This document shows, piece by piece, positions 35,350 through 45,061 of a DNA stretch of 64,000 nt. The position numbers and the translations under genes are program-made. Below the pieces are notes generated by a model. It ran no database searches. It worked only from the letters and a program-made list of their open reading frames with translations, and was not told the DNA's origin. Source of the DNA: Candidatus Nanopelagicales bacterium (lineage in GTDB: Bacteria; Actinomycetota; Actinomycetes; S36-B12). The stretch's first letter is position 1, and each line of letters starts with the position of its first letter. The stretch covers positions 124,001 through 188,000 of the forward strand of contig JAURFD010000001.1 in the NCBI GenBank assembly GCA_030827125.1. The letters are read 5' to 3'.

Positions 35350-36378
35350 TCAGAGCGAGCTCCCGACTCGGTAGGGCAGCCCGGTTGCGAGGGACTCATA
35401 GGCGCCGAGGGTGATGTCGAGCAATCGCAGCGTGTCCTCGCCGGAAGTCTCCGGTGTGCGCCCTGTGTCGAGGCATTCGATCCAGTGCCGCTGCACACCG
35501 GACACGCTGTCCTGGATGCCGTTCCACGGTTCCGAGGTCCAGGTGTGTTCGGGAATCCTGAGCGTCTCGTCGAGCACCTCCCCGCGGGAAACCACCTGAA
35601 GTTGGTAGTCGGGGCCAAGGTGGATGACGCCCTCGGTGCCCTCGATGGTGACGAAGGTCTGGGGATAGGTGGAGTGGTCCGATCGGGTCTCGTAACTCGC
35701 GTCGACGATCACCGTCGCCTCGTCCATCCTCATGAGGATCGTCGCCACGTCCTCGCCGCGGATGCGGGGGTTGACGCGGAGGGCCTCGGTGTAGAGCGAC
35801 TTCGGCTCGCCGATGAAGAAGCGTGCGAGATCGAACAGGTGCACCGCCACATCGACGATGATCATGCGTTCGCTGTCGACGAGCCAGGGCTGATTGGAGT
35901 AGCAGTCGTAGTCGGTGCGGAAGCTCATCCGACCGAAGAAGGGCCGACCGATCGCCCCGCTGTCGAGGATTTCCTTAACGCGACGCATCGGGTACTGGAA
36001 GCGGAAGTTCTCGTGCACCATGAAGGGCAGGTTCTTGGCCTTCATGGCGTCCACCATCGCTTTGGCATCGGCCATCTCCCACGCGAGCGGCTTTTGGCAG
36101 AGGGCGGCCACGCCGTACTCGGCAGCCAGTTCGACCATCATCCGATGTGTCGGGGGAGTGGTGGCGATATCAATGAAGTCGACGTCCTCGTTCTCCAGCA
36201 GCTCGCGCGCGTCGGTGTACGGGGTTCCGCCGAACTGCGCGGCGGCGGCCGCGAGACGCTCCTCGTCGACATCGCACACGGCCACGAGTTCGACCTCGGG
36301 CATCTCGGCCCAGGCGTGCAGATGGTTCTGCGCAAAGAAGCCGGTCCCGATGAGGGCGTAGCGGTAGCCCGCGCTCAT
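35350..36378 (-). CDS. Gfo/Idh/MocA family sugar oxidoreductase
   Basis: 342 aa. N-terminal Rossmann domain with ALIGTGFFAQNHLHAW and AVCDVDEERL; the conserved catalytic-Lys motif is CQKPLAW; the C-terminal alpha/beta substrate domain contains DVAVHLFDLARFF with the usual His. Such enzymes oxidise C1 or another hydroxyl of sugars with NAD(P)+. D-apiose dehydrogenase (ApsD) belongs to this family, and the next gene looks like apionate lactonase, so lactone formation from a pentose is the best guess. ATG 36378 overlaps the sulfurtransferase stop. Confidence 0.85.
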   Translation of the reverse strand: MSAGYRYALIGTGFFAQNHLHAWAEMPEVELVAVCDVDEERLAAAAAQFGGTPYTDARELLENEDVDFIDIATTPPTHRMMVELAAEYGVAALCQKPLAWEMADAKAMVDAMKAKNLPFMVHENFRFQYPMRRVKEILDSGAIGRPFFGRMSFRTDYDCYSNQPWLVDSERMIIVDVAVHLFDLARFFIGEPKSLYTEALRVNPRIRGEDVATILMRMDEATVIVDASYETRSDHSTYPQTFVTIEGTEGVIHLGPDYQLQVVSRGEVLDETLRIPEHTWTSEPWNGIQDSVSGVQRHWIECLDTGRTPETSGEDTLRLLDITLGAYESLATGLPYRVGSSL

Positions 36379-37223
36379 AGCTCGACCGGCCGTGACGGGT
36401 CGGTGATCCATTCGCTCCAGGACCCGACGTACATCCGGGAGCCGGGCAGGCCAGCGACGGTCATCGCGAGCACATTCTGCGCGGCGGTGATGCCGGAGCC
36501 GCAGTAGAAGATGATGTCCTCCGGGGCTTGGTCGCCGATCAACTCGACGTAGTGCTCGCGCAACTCGTCGGCGGATCGGTAGCGCTTGTCGGCGGTGAGG
36601 GTGTGGGCCCGGTCCGCCAGTCCCGCGCCAGCAATGTGGCCACGCACCGGATCGTGATAGACGCCGCCACCGTGATACCCCTCCGCGCCGCGCGAGTCGA
36701 AGACGCAGGTGAGCGGGCGCTGGCGGGCGGTGTCTACCTCGTCCACGTCGGCGAGGAGTTCCGGGCGCAGTCGCGGGGTGAAGGTGCGCGGAGTGGGGGT
36801 GGGGGCGGCGGATTCCACGGGTCCGCCGGCGGCCAACCAGGCCTGCCAGCCACCGTCGAGGACGGCGACGCGGTCATGGCCCATCCAGCGCAGCATCACC
36901 CAGACGCGGGCGGCGGACATGAGGCCACCGTCGGCGTCGTAGGCGACGACCTGGGTTGATTCGTCGATTCCCCACGCTCCCAGGGTCGCGGCGAAGTCCG
37001 CGGGGTCGGGGAAGGGGCGGCGACCGGTGACCCCGGTGATGATCGGTCCCGCGAGATCGTCGGCGGTGTCCGCCTGTCGCGCGCCGGGGATGTGCCCCTC
37101 CGCGTACACCGCCTTGCCCCACTGCTCATCGTCCAGGGTGAACCGCGCGTCGAGGATCACCAGGGCGGGATCGTCGAGGTGCTCACGCAACTCATCGACG
37201 GTGATGAGTGTGGTGAAGTCCAT
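36375..37223 (-). CDS. Sulfurtransferase, thiosulfate/3-mercaptopyruvate type
   Basis: 282 aa, two rhodanese domains. Inactive N-terminal domain (residues about 5-125) and active C-terminal domain with the Cys loop [19 protein letters not shown] resembles 3-mercaptopyruvate sulfurtransferases (CGSGVTA) more than rhodaneses. ATG 37223 ([13 protein letters not shown]) has GGAG 8 nt upstream, which decides it over the longer frame. Its metabolic link with the downstream sugar-oxidation-like genes is unclear although their codons overlap. Confidence 0.88.
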   Translation of the reverse strand: MDFTTLITVDELREHLDDPALVILDARFTLDDEQWGKAVYAEGHIPGARQADTADDLAGPIITGVTGRRPFPDPADFAATLGAWGIDESTQVVAYDADGGLMSAARVWVMLRWMGHDRVAVLDGGWQAWLAAGGPVESAAPTPTPRTFTPRLRPELLADVDEVDTARQRPLTCVFDSRGAEGYHGGGVYHDPVRGHIAGAGLADRAHTLTADKRYRSADELREHYVELIGDQAPEDIIFYCGSGITAAQNVLAMTVAGLPGSRMYVGSWSEWITDPSRPVEL

Positions 37224-37259
37224 TCTTTGCTCCTTCGGCCGCTGCCCCCGCGTTGATCC

Positions 37260-37265
37260 TATTGT
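37260..37265 (+). promoter_or_regulatory. -10 box TATTGT of the second ilvD, leaderless
   Basis: TATTGT ends 7 nt before ATG 37273 in the 49-bp gap facing the sulfurtransferase operon. The two genes are therefore divergent with overlapping promoter regions. Confidence 0.55.
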
Positions 37266-37272
37266 TGTGGCC

Positions 37273-38973
37273 ATGACGTCGTCCGGCACTTCGCTGACCC
37301 CTCGCAGCTACCTCGCCACCCAGGGCCGTGATCGATCGCCAAACCGCGGCATGCTGCGGGCACTCGGCATGGGTGATGACGACTTCGACAAGCCACAGAT
37401 CGGCATTGCCTCCTCGTTCAACCAGATCACCCCCTGCAACATGTCCTTGCGCGACGTGGCGAGCGAGGTCGCCAACGGCGTCCGCGCGGGCGGTGGATTC
37501 CCTATGGAGTTCGGCACGATCACCGTCTCGGACGTCATCTCGATGGGCCATGAGGGCATGCACTTCTCGCTGGTGAGTCGTGAGGTGATCGCGGACTCGG
37601 TGGAGACGGTCATGCAGGCCGAGCGACTCGACGGCATGGTCACGCTGGCCGGCTGTGACAAGTCGATCCCGGCCATGATGATGGCGGCGGCTCGCCTGGA
37701 TGTGGCCAGTGTCCTGCTCTACGCCGGATCGCTGCTGCCGGGCAAGGTGCGGCTGTCTGATGGCGAGGAGCACACCGTCAACATCGTCACCTCCTTCGAG
37801 GCTGTGGGCGCCAATGCTCGAGGACTGATGTCTGATGAGGATCTTGACCGGATTGAGCGTGCGGTGTGCCCGACGGCGGGCACCTGCGGAGGGATGTACA
37901 CCGCGAACACGATGGCGAGCGCCGCGGAGGCCATGGGCATGGCGTTGCCCGGATCTTCGTCACCACCCGCGGTGGACGCCCGTCGTGAGGTGCTGGCCCG
38001 TGAGTCCGGCCGCGCGGTCATCGAGATGATCCGCCAGGGCATCACCGCGCGCGACATCATCACGCGGGAGTCGATCGAGAACGCGATCACGGTCATCATG
38101 GCGCTCGGTGGCTCGACGAACTCCGTCCTGCACCTCCCGGCCATCGCTCATGAGGCCGGGTTCGAGTTGGATCTCGATGACTTCCAGCGCATTAGCGACC
38201 GCACGCCGCTTATCGCCGACCTCAAGCCCTTCGGCGAGTTCGTCATGTTCGACCTCGACCGCGTCGGCGGAGTGCCGGTCGTCATGAAGGCTCTGCTCGA
38301 TGAGGGGCTGCTCCACGGCGATTGCCTCACGGTGACCGGGCGCACCCTGGCCGAGAACCTCGCGATGGTCGATCCGCCGGCGCCGGATGGCCACGTGGTG
38401 CGGCCCCTGGACCGTCCCCTTGATGCGACGGGTGGGATCACGATTCTGGCGGGCTCACTGGCGCCCGAGGGTGCGGTCGTGAAGACGGCCGGCGTACCGG
38501 TCGAGGTTTTCGAGGGCACCGCACGCGTCTTCGATCGCGAGGAAGCCGCGATGGTCGCTTTGGCAGACGACACCATTCAGGCGGGCGATGCCGTCATCGT
38601 CCGCTACGAGGGTCCGAAGGGTGGTCCCGGCATGCGCGAAATGCTGGCCATCACCGGGGCGATCAAGGGGGCTGGTCTGGGCAAGGAGACCCTGCTCATC
38701 ACCGACGGCCGCTTCTCCGGCGGCAGCACGGGGCTGTGCGTCGGTCACGTGTCGCCCGAGGCCACCGACGGCGGCCCGATCGGACTGGTGCGCGACGGGG
38801 ATCGCATCCGGATCGATATCGGCACCCGCACCCTGGATCTGCTGGTGGACGAGGAGGAGTTGGCGCGTCGTCGGGCCGAGTTCACCCCCTTGCCGCCGCG
38901 CTATGACCGGGGCGTCCTCGCAAAATACGCTCGTCTCGTGGGATCGGCGAGCCGCGGAGCGGTCTGCGACTAG
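37273..38973 (+). CDS. ilvD2: IlvD/Edd family dehydratase, diverged paralogue of IlvD
   Basis: 566 aa. The iron-sulfur cysteines are kept (Cys55 in QITPCNMSL, Cys128 in AGCDKSIPA, and [15 protein letters not shown]), and the C-terminal third is very similar to the first IlvD. The N-terminal half diverges: SSFNQ replaces SSWNE, and SDVISMG replaces the almost invariant SDGISMG (Gly to Val88) near the active site. Such a change suggests another substrate or altered activity. It is divergent from the Gfo/Idh-lactonase-SDR operon and 0.35 kb upstream of ilvB, so it could serve either; a plain second biosynthetic IlvD cannot be excluded. Confidence 0.85.
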   Translation: MTSSGTSLTPRSYLATQGRDRSPNRGMLRALGMGDDDFDKPQIGIASSFNQITPCNMSLRDVASEVANGVRAGGGFPMEFGTITVSDVISMGHEGMHFSLVSREVIADSVETVMQAERLDGMVTLAGCDKSIPAMMMAAARLDVASVLLYAGSLLPGKVRLSDGEEHTVNIVTSFEAVGANARGLMSDEDLDRIERAVCPTAGTCGGMYTANTMASAAEAMGMALPGSSSPPAVDARREVLARESGRAVIEMIRQGITARDIITRESIENAITVIMALGGSTNSVLHLPAIAHEAGFELDLDDFQRISDRTPLIADLKPFGEFVMFDLDRVGGVPVVMKALLDEGLLHGDCLTVTGRTLAENLAMVDPPAPDGHVVRPLDRPLDATGGITILAGSLAPEGAVVKTAGVPVEVFEGTARVFDREEAAMVALADDTIQAGDAVIVRYEGPKGGPGMREMLAITGAIKGAGLGKETLLITDGRFSGGSTGLCVGHVSPEATDGGPIGLVRDGDRIRIDIGTRTLDLLVDEEELARRRAEFTPLPPRYDRGVLAKYARLVGSASRGAVCD

Positions 38974-39021
38974 GCCCACTCGCCCGGCTCTGCGGGCCGA
39001 TCTGCGACCGAGATCCACTCG

Positions 39022-39071
39022 GTACGCGATAGCAAGGGTTAGCGGCCGCCGTAACCCTGGCTATCGCGTAC
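39022..39071. repeat. Long inverted repeat between ilvD2 and the ilvB leader
   Basis: Two 20-nt arms (39022-39041 and 39052-39071) are complementary at 19 of 20 positions around a 10-nt loop that itself contains GCGGCCGC. There is no T-run, so it is not a standard intrinsic terminator. The rest of the gap 38974-39149 holds no other feature I can support. Confidence 0.8.
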
Positions 39072-39149
39072 GAACCGCTGAATTCTCTCGGGGGCCGGCT
39101 ACGGGAGCCCGGACATACCCCGGGGGTAGCGCGGTCGGCCGGGACCGTC

Positions 39150-39155
39150 TAGCCT
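39150..39155 (+). promoter_or_regulatory. -10 box TAGCCT of the ilvB leader transcript
   Basis: TAGCCT ends 7 nt before the leader-peptide ATG at 39163, giving a leaderless start for the attenuator transcript. Confidence 0.65.
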
Positions 39156-39162
39156 TATCCCC

Positions 39163-39201
39163 ATGCAGCAGATTCTCGTAGTAGGCAGGCGCGCGGGCTA
39201 A
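39163..39201 (+). CDS. ilvB leader peptide (MQQILVVGRRAG)
   Basis: A 12-codon frame, too short for ordinary gene finding, reads Met-Gln-Gln-Ile-Leu-Val-Val-Gly-Arg-Arg-Ala-Gly-stop. Four consecutive codons are for the three branched-chain amino acids made by the downstream operon, the hallmark of an attenuation leader. It starts 7 nt after a -10 box and its terminal codons form one arm of a downstream hairpin. Scarce charged Ile, Leu or Val tRNA would stall the ribosome at 39172-39183. Confidence 0.85.
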   Translation: MQQILVVGRRAG

Positions 39202-39264
39202 CCCCGGCATCTGTCGCTACGGCGACCCGCGCGCACCCTCCGAGCCTTCAGGGCCGGGGGGTTT
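39189..39264 (+). terminator. Transcription attenuator of ilvBN
   Basis: Segment 39189-39197 (GCGCGCGGG) pairs perfectly with 39226-39234. Next to it ACCCTCCG (39235-39242) pairs with CGGGGGGT (39255-39262), with an inner GCC/GGC, followed by TTT: a terminator stem. CCCCGGC at 39202-39208, just after the leader stop codon, can instead pair with GCCGGGG at 39253-39259 and destroy the terminator. A ribosome finishing the leader would cover that segment and allow termination; one stalled at Ile-Leu-Val-Val would leave it free. The mechanism is inferred from the pairing. Confidence 0.7.
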
Positions 39265-39325
39265 CGTGTTGAAGGGGCCCATACGAGACCATGGTCCCCG
39301 CGAATGAAGTGGAGTGAGGCAGCAG

Positions 39326-41077
39326 ATGAGCACAAGCCCCGAGCAGATCACGGGCGCCCAGAGCCTGATCCGGTCGCTGGAGTACGCCAATGCGGACGTG
39401 GTCTTCGGCATCCCCGGCGGAGCGATCCTGCCGGCATATGACCCGCTCATGGACTCCACCAAGGTCCGCCACATCCTCGTCCGCCATGAGCAGGCGGCCG
39501 GCCACGCTGCCGAGGGCTATGCGGCGGCGACTGGACGGGTCGGCGTCTGCATGGCCACCTCGGGCCCGGGCGCGACCAATCTGGTCACTCCGATCGCCGA
39601 CGCCCACATGGACTCCGTGCCCATGGTGGCGATCACCGGCCAGGTGCCCTCATCGGCCATCGGGACCGATGCCTTCCAAGAGGCGGACATTCGGGGCATC
39701 ACGATGCCCATCACGAAGCACAACTACCTCGTGACCAACCCGGATGACATCCCCCGTGCGGTCGCCGAGGCCTTCCACGTCGCCGCCACCGGTCGACCCG
39801 GTCCGGTGCTCGTCGATGTCTCCAAGGACGCCCTCCAGGCGATGACGACGTTCGACTGGCCGACCGACGTGGCGCTGCCGGGCTATCACCCGGTGACGAA
39901 GCCGCACAATAAGCAGATTCGCGAGGCAGCCCGGCTCATCAGCGAGGCCAAGCGGCCGGTTCTCTACGTCGGTGGCGGAGTCATCCGGGCCAACGCCTCT
40001 GGCGAACTCATGGAACTCGCGTCGCTGACGGGGATCCCGGTCGTCACGACCTTGATGGCGCGCGGCGTCTTCCCGGACAGCCACCCGCAGAACCTCGGCA
40101 TGCCGGGCATGCACGGGACTGTCTCCGCGGTCGGAGCCCTGCAGAAGTCAGACCTGATCATCGCGATCGGCGCACGCTTCGACGATCGCGTGACGGGCAA
40201 GCTCTCAAGTTTTGCCCCCGGCGCCACGGTCGTTCATGCCGATATCGATCCAGCGGAGATCTCCAAGAACCGCACGGCCGACGTGCCGATTGTCGGAGAT
40301 GCCGCCGAGGTGATGCGCGAACTCGTCGCCGCGGTGCGCGAGGAGCAGAATGCTGGCCGCGTGGGTGACTACGCAGCATGGTGGGTGACCATCGATCGCT
40401 GGCGCGACACCTATCCGCTGGGCTACGACGCTCCTGCCGACGGCACGCTGTCCCCGCAGTACGTCATCGAGCGACTCGGGGTCCTCAACGGCCCCGATGC
40501 CATCTACGCGGCGGGTGTGGGCCAGCACCAGATGTGGGGTGCGCAGTTCATCTCCTATGAGAATCCGCGGACGTGGCTCAACTCCGGTGGACTCGGCACC
40601 ATGGGGTACGCCGTACCGGCCGCCATGGGGGCCAAGGTGGGTCGTCCAGACGCCGCGGTGTGGGCGATCGACGGGGACGGCTGCTTCCAGATGACCAATC
40701 AGGAACTTGTCACGTGCGCGATCAACGACATCCCGATCAAGGTGGCGCTCATCAACAACTCCAGCCTTGGCATGGTGCGCCAGTGGCAGACCCTGTTCTA
40801 TAACCAGCGCTACTCGGAGACGGACCTGCATAGCCACCGGATCCCGGACTTCGTGAAATTGGCGGATGCCTACGGCTGCCACGGCTTGCGGTGTGAGAGT
40901 CCCGAAGAGGTCGACGCCACGATCGAGAAAGCGATGTCGATGAATGACGCCCCCGTCGTCATCGACTTCGTTGTGCACCGCGATGCGATGGTCTGGCCGA
41001 TGGTCGCCGCCGGCACCAGCAATGACGACATCATGGTCGCGCGTGAAATGGCGCCGACCTGGGACTCGGAGGAGTGA
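39326..41077 (+). CDS. ilvB: Acetolactate synthase large subunit
   Basis: 583-aa ThDP enzyme that makes acetolactate and acetohydroxybutyrate. The ThDP Glu is in [14 protein letters not shown], followed by the central FAD-binding domain and the C-terminal ThDP motif [18 protein letters not shown] with the Asn in [13 protein letters not shown] 39326 ([10 protein letters not shown]) was preferred to GTG 39314; GGAG lies 11 nt upstream, although the in-frame GTG cannot be excluded. Transcription is probably controlled by the upstream attenuator. Its stop overlaps or abuts ilvN. Confidence 0.95.
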   Translation: MSTSPEQITGAQSLIRSLEYANADVVFGIPGGAILPAYDPLMDSTKVRHILVRHEQAAGHAAEGYAAATGRVGVCMATSGPGATNLVTPIADAHMDSVPMVAITGQVPSSAIGTDAFQEADIRGITMPITKHNYLVTNPDDIPRAVAEAFHVAATGRPGPVLVDVSKDALQAMTTFDWPTDVALPGYHPVTKPHNKQIREAARLISEAKRPVLYVGGGVIRANASGELMELASLTGIPVVTTLMARGVFPDSHPQNLGMPGMHGTVSAVGALQKSDLIIAIGARFDDRVTGKLSSFAPGATVVHADIDPAEISKNRTADVPIVGDAAEVMRELVAAVREEQNAGRVGDYAAWWVTIDRWRDTYPLGYDAPADGTLSPQYVIERLGVLNGPDAIYAAGVGQHQMWGAQFISYENPRTWLNSGGLGTMGYAVPAAMGAKVGRPDAAVWAIDGDGCFQMTNQELVTCAINDIPIKVALINNSSLGMVRQWQTLFYNQRYSETDLHSHRIPDFVKLADAYGCHGLRCESPEEVDATIEKAMSMNDAPVVIDFVVHRDAMVWPMVAAGTSNDDIMVAREMAPTWDSEE

Positions 41078-41079
41078 CC

Positions 41080-42679
<1,600 letters not shown>

Positions 42680-42702
42680 GGCTGCGCGAAGAGGCTGACC
42701 AG

Positions 42703-43362
42703 ATGCGTACGCCACCGTCGTCCATCTACACCAAACCGAGCGACATCAGTCCGGATACGCTCGCCAATCTCGGTCCGCTGCGTGCGCTCGCAGGAGTCTG
42801 GCAAGGAACGCTCGGAGCCGATGACCACCCCAACCGGTCCGGTGGCAAGGATGACGTCTACGTAGAGCACTACGAGGCGCAGCCGATCGACCCCCAGACG
42901 AATGGACCGCAGTTGTTCTACGGGCTGCGCTACCACACGCACATCACCAAGCCTGGCCAGGTGGCGACGTTCCACGACCAGGTGGGGTACTGGCTCTGGG
43001 AGCCGGCCACCGGCACGGTGATGCTCACCGTGGGAATTCCGCGGGGAGAGGTGCTCCTCGCGGGTGGCCAGTGCGATGCCGACGCCAAGAACTTCACCGT
43101 GAAGGCGGCACTGGGCGCCCCCGACTACGGCATCTGCTCCAACCCCTTCCTGACGGCTCACTTCAACACGACCGCCTTCTCCATGGCGATCACCGCCCAT
43201 CCCGACGGCACCTGGTCCTACGTCGAGGACACGACCATGACCATCACGGGTCGGACGGAGCCGTTCCAGCACACCGATGGCAACACCCTTCACCGCATCG
43301 CGCCTCCCACACCGAATCCCATGGCCCAGGCCGCGCCGGCGCCGTCCACGACCAACCCCTGA
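42703..43362 (+). CDS. Heme-binding beta-barrel (nitrobindin/DUF1794-like) protein
   Basis: 219 aa. The motif LAGVWQGTLGAD matches the GxWxG N-terminal signature of the FABP-like, nitrobindin-type ten-stranded barrel; FHDQVGYWLWEPATGTVMLTVGIPRGEVLLAGG continues the barrel pattern. Nitrobindins bind ferric heme and handle nitric oxide or peroxynitrite; the proximal His cannot be assigned here with confidence. The C-terminal 30 residues are Pro/Ala-rich. AGAGG precedes ATG 42703. Function in this organism is unknown. Confidence 0.7.
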   Translation: MRTPPSSIYTKPSDISPDTLANLGPLRALAGVWQGTLGADDHPNRSGGKDDVYVEHYEAQPIDPQTNGPQLFYGLRYHTHITKPGQVATFHDQVGYWLWEPATGTVMLTVGIPRGEVLLAGGQCDADAKNFTVKAALGAPDYGICSNPFLTAHFNTTAFSMAITAHPDGTWSYVEDTTMTITGRTEPFQHTDGNTLHRIAPPTPNPMAQAAPAPSTTNP

Positions 43363-43399
43363 GGATGCGCTCGCGGCACCTCGCGTCGAAGATGTAGTC

Positions 43400-43774
43400 G
43401 TGCCCCCGGAGCCCAAGAACTGTGCCCGCTGCGGTCGCGCTATGGAGTGGCGCAAAGCCTGGGCGCGGAATTGGGATTCGATGCGCTACTGCTCCGACGC
43501 GTGCCGCCGGCGCAAACTCACCGCCACGGACAAGGCGCTTGAGGCTTCCATCCTCGACCTCATCGATGCCCGTGCCGCGAGCGCGACCATCTGCCCGAGT
43601 GAGGCGGCCCGCGCGGTGGATCCCGAGGGATGGCGCGACCTCATGGAGCCGGCCCGTCAGGCGGCGCGCCGTCTGGTCGCCCGCGACGAGGTCGAGATCA
43701 CCCAGGGCGGGCACGTCGTCGACCCCAGTACGGCCAAGGGTCCCATCCGCATCCGCCGAGTACGCCGTGGCTGA
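43400..43774 (+). CDS. DUF2256-DUF3253 zinc-ribbon protein, photolyase-associated
   Basis: 124 aa from GTG 43400. Residues 6-38 are DUF2256, a Cys4 ribbon with Cys8, Cys11, Cys31 and Cys35 and the typical MEWRKAWARNW; residues about 42-124 are DUF3253 (ATICPSEAARAVDPEGWRDL, GGHVVDP, GPIRIRR), a winged-helix-like domain. Both are often found next to cryptochrome/photolyase genes, as here: its stop overlaps the start of the photolyase-like gene. The biochemical role is unknown. GTG 43400 is the only conventional start close to the domain. Confidence 0.8.
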   Translation: MPPEPKNCARCGRAMEWRKAWARNWDSMRYCSDACRRRKLTATDKALEASILDLIDARAASATICPSEAARAVDPEGWRDLMEPARQAARRLVARDEVEITQGGHVVDPSTAKGPIRIRRVRRG

Positions 43775-44975
43775 GATCCCCACCCCCGAGGTCGGGATCG
43801 AACGCGAGTGGGTCGCGGCCCACCTCGCCGACCTGCTGCGACCGGGCGACGACGTGACGGCCAGCACCTCACATCGCGGGGGCCAAACGGCGGCGGACAC
43901 CGCGCTTGCGGCCTACGACGTCCGCGGCTATGCCGCCCGCCGCAACGAGGTGTGGCCCACTTCGCGGCGCGGCGCCTCGGCCCTGTCGCCGTACATCCGA
44001 CACGGCCTGCTCACGTTGCCGCGCGTGTGGGATCACGTTGGCGGGGGACCGGCTCGCGATGTCTCGACCTTCCGAGACGAGTTGCTCTGGCAGGAGTACG
44101 CGCGGCACCTCTATGCGCGGCTGGGCGAAACGACCAGGCGCAGCCTGCGCTTCGCCGTCGAGGAACGGGGATCGGCGTATCAGTGGCCGACCGAGATGGC
44201 CTGTGTCGACCTCGCGGCCACTGAGCTCCACCGAGATGGCTGGCTACCCAACCAAATGCGCATGTGGTTGGCGAGCCAGTGGACCGTTCGTGATGGCAGC
44301 GGTTGGCGCGACGGTGAGGATGAGTTCTTCCGCCACCTGCTCGATGGTTCCCGTGCGGCCAACCGCGTGGGCTGGCAGTGGACGGTCGGCGCGCTCACCG
44401 GCAAGCCCTACGGCTTCAGCCGGTGGCAGGTGGGCAAACGGGCGCCAGGACTGTGCGATCGCTGCGCCTTGCGTGCTGCCTGCCCGATCGAGGAGTGGCC
44501 ACCGGAGAATCCACCCGAGCCGCGCGCATACGTCGACCCGCAGATGCGGCGGGCCGCAGACGGGCCGACGTCGGTCCCCCCACTAGCGGCGACCGCCCCC
44601 GAGGCCGTCTGGATCACCGCCGAGTCCCTCGGTGACGACGATCCAGCGCTTGCCGCCTATCCAGACCTGCCGGTGCACTTCGTCTGGGATCGTCCCCTGC
44701 TTCAGCGATTGCGTCTGGCTTCCATCCGCCTGGTCTTCCTCGCTGAGACCCTTGCGGATCTAGCGCAGCGGCGCACTCTTCATGTCCACCTCGGGGACCC
44801 TCGCGAGGAACTTGTGGGAGTGCCCCTCGCGGCCACGGTCGCCCCCGTCCCGGGCTGGGACCAGCGCGCTTCGGCGCTCACCATCGCCTCAGTTCAGAAC
44901 TGGCCGTGGCTCGTCCCTCCGCACGACGGACCTGTGACCTCGTTCACCGCTTGGCGACGCCGCGCGAGGGTGTGA
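43767..44975 (+). CDS. Photolyase/cryptochrome-like FAD-binding protein with permuted domains
   Basis: 402 aa. Residues about 25-260 are the C-terminal FAD-binding helical domain of photolyases: TASTSHRGG, RGASALSPYIRHGLL, FRDELLWQEYARHLY, the GWLPNQMRMWLAS and DGSRAANRVGWQW blocks. There is no N-terminal alpha/beta antenna domain; instead residues about 300-375 (FVWDRPLLQRLRLASIRLVF, LHVHLGDPREELV) look like part of that domain placed last, so the order is swapped. Cys230, Cys233 and Cys239 (CDRCALRAAC) may hold a metal or iron-sulfur cluster. GTG 43767 overlaps the DUF2256 stop. DNA repair or a light/redox sensor role is inferred. Confidence 0.8.
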   Translation: MAEIPTPEVGIEREWVAAHLADLLRPGDDVTASTSHRGGQTAADTALAAYDVRGYAARRNEVWPTSRRGASALSPYIRHGLLTLPRVWDHVGGGPARDVSTFRDELLWQEYARHLYARLGETTRRSLRFAVEERGSAYQWPTEMACVDLAATELHRDGWLPNQMRMWLASQWTVRDGSGWRDGEDEFFRHLLDGSRAANRVGWQWTVGALTGKPYGFSRWQVGKRAPGLCDRCALRAACPIEEWPPENPPEPRAYVDPQMRRAADGPTSVPPLAATAPEAVWITAESLGDDDPALAAYPDLPVHFVWDRPLLQRLRLASIRLVFLAETLADLAQRRTLHVHLGDPREELVGVPLAATVAPVPGWDQRASALTIASVQNWPWLVPPHDGPVTSFTAWRRRARV

Positions 44976-44986
44976 GGGCCGCTGAC

Positions 44987-44992
44987 TAGACT
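44987..44992 (+). promoter_or_regulatory. -10 box TAGACT upstream of serA
   Basis: TAGACT lies 69 nt before GTG 45062. A start of transcription near 45000 would give a leader of about 60 nt. A small frame beginning at ATG 44998 runs to 45090 and overlaps the serA start (see findings). Confidence 0.5.
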
Positions 44993-45061
44993 CCACCATG
45001 CTGATGCCTTCCGCTGACGCCGACTGTGAAGGTCGCCCTTCCGCACAAACGAGGTACCCCC

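Noticed and set aside
30156-38973. Recent duplication or gene conversion between the two ilvD genes
   Set aside because: The 3' ends give nearly the same protein, but synonymous sites differ at many positions (compare 31740-31844 with 38870-38973), so the copies are old and the similarity is protein-level constraint.
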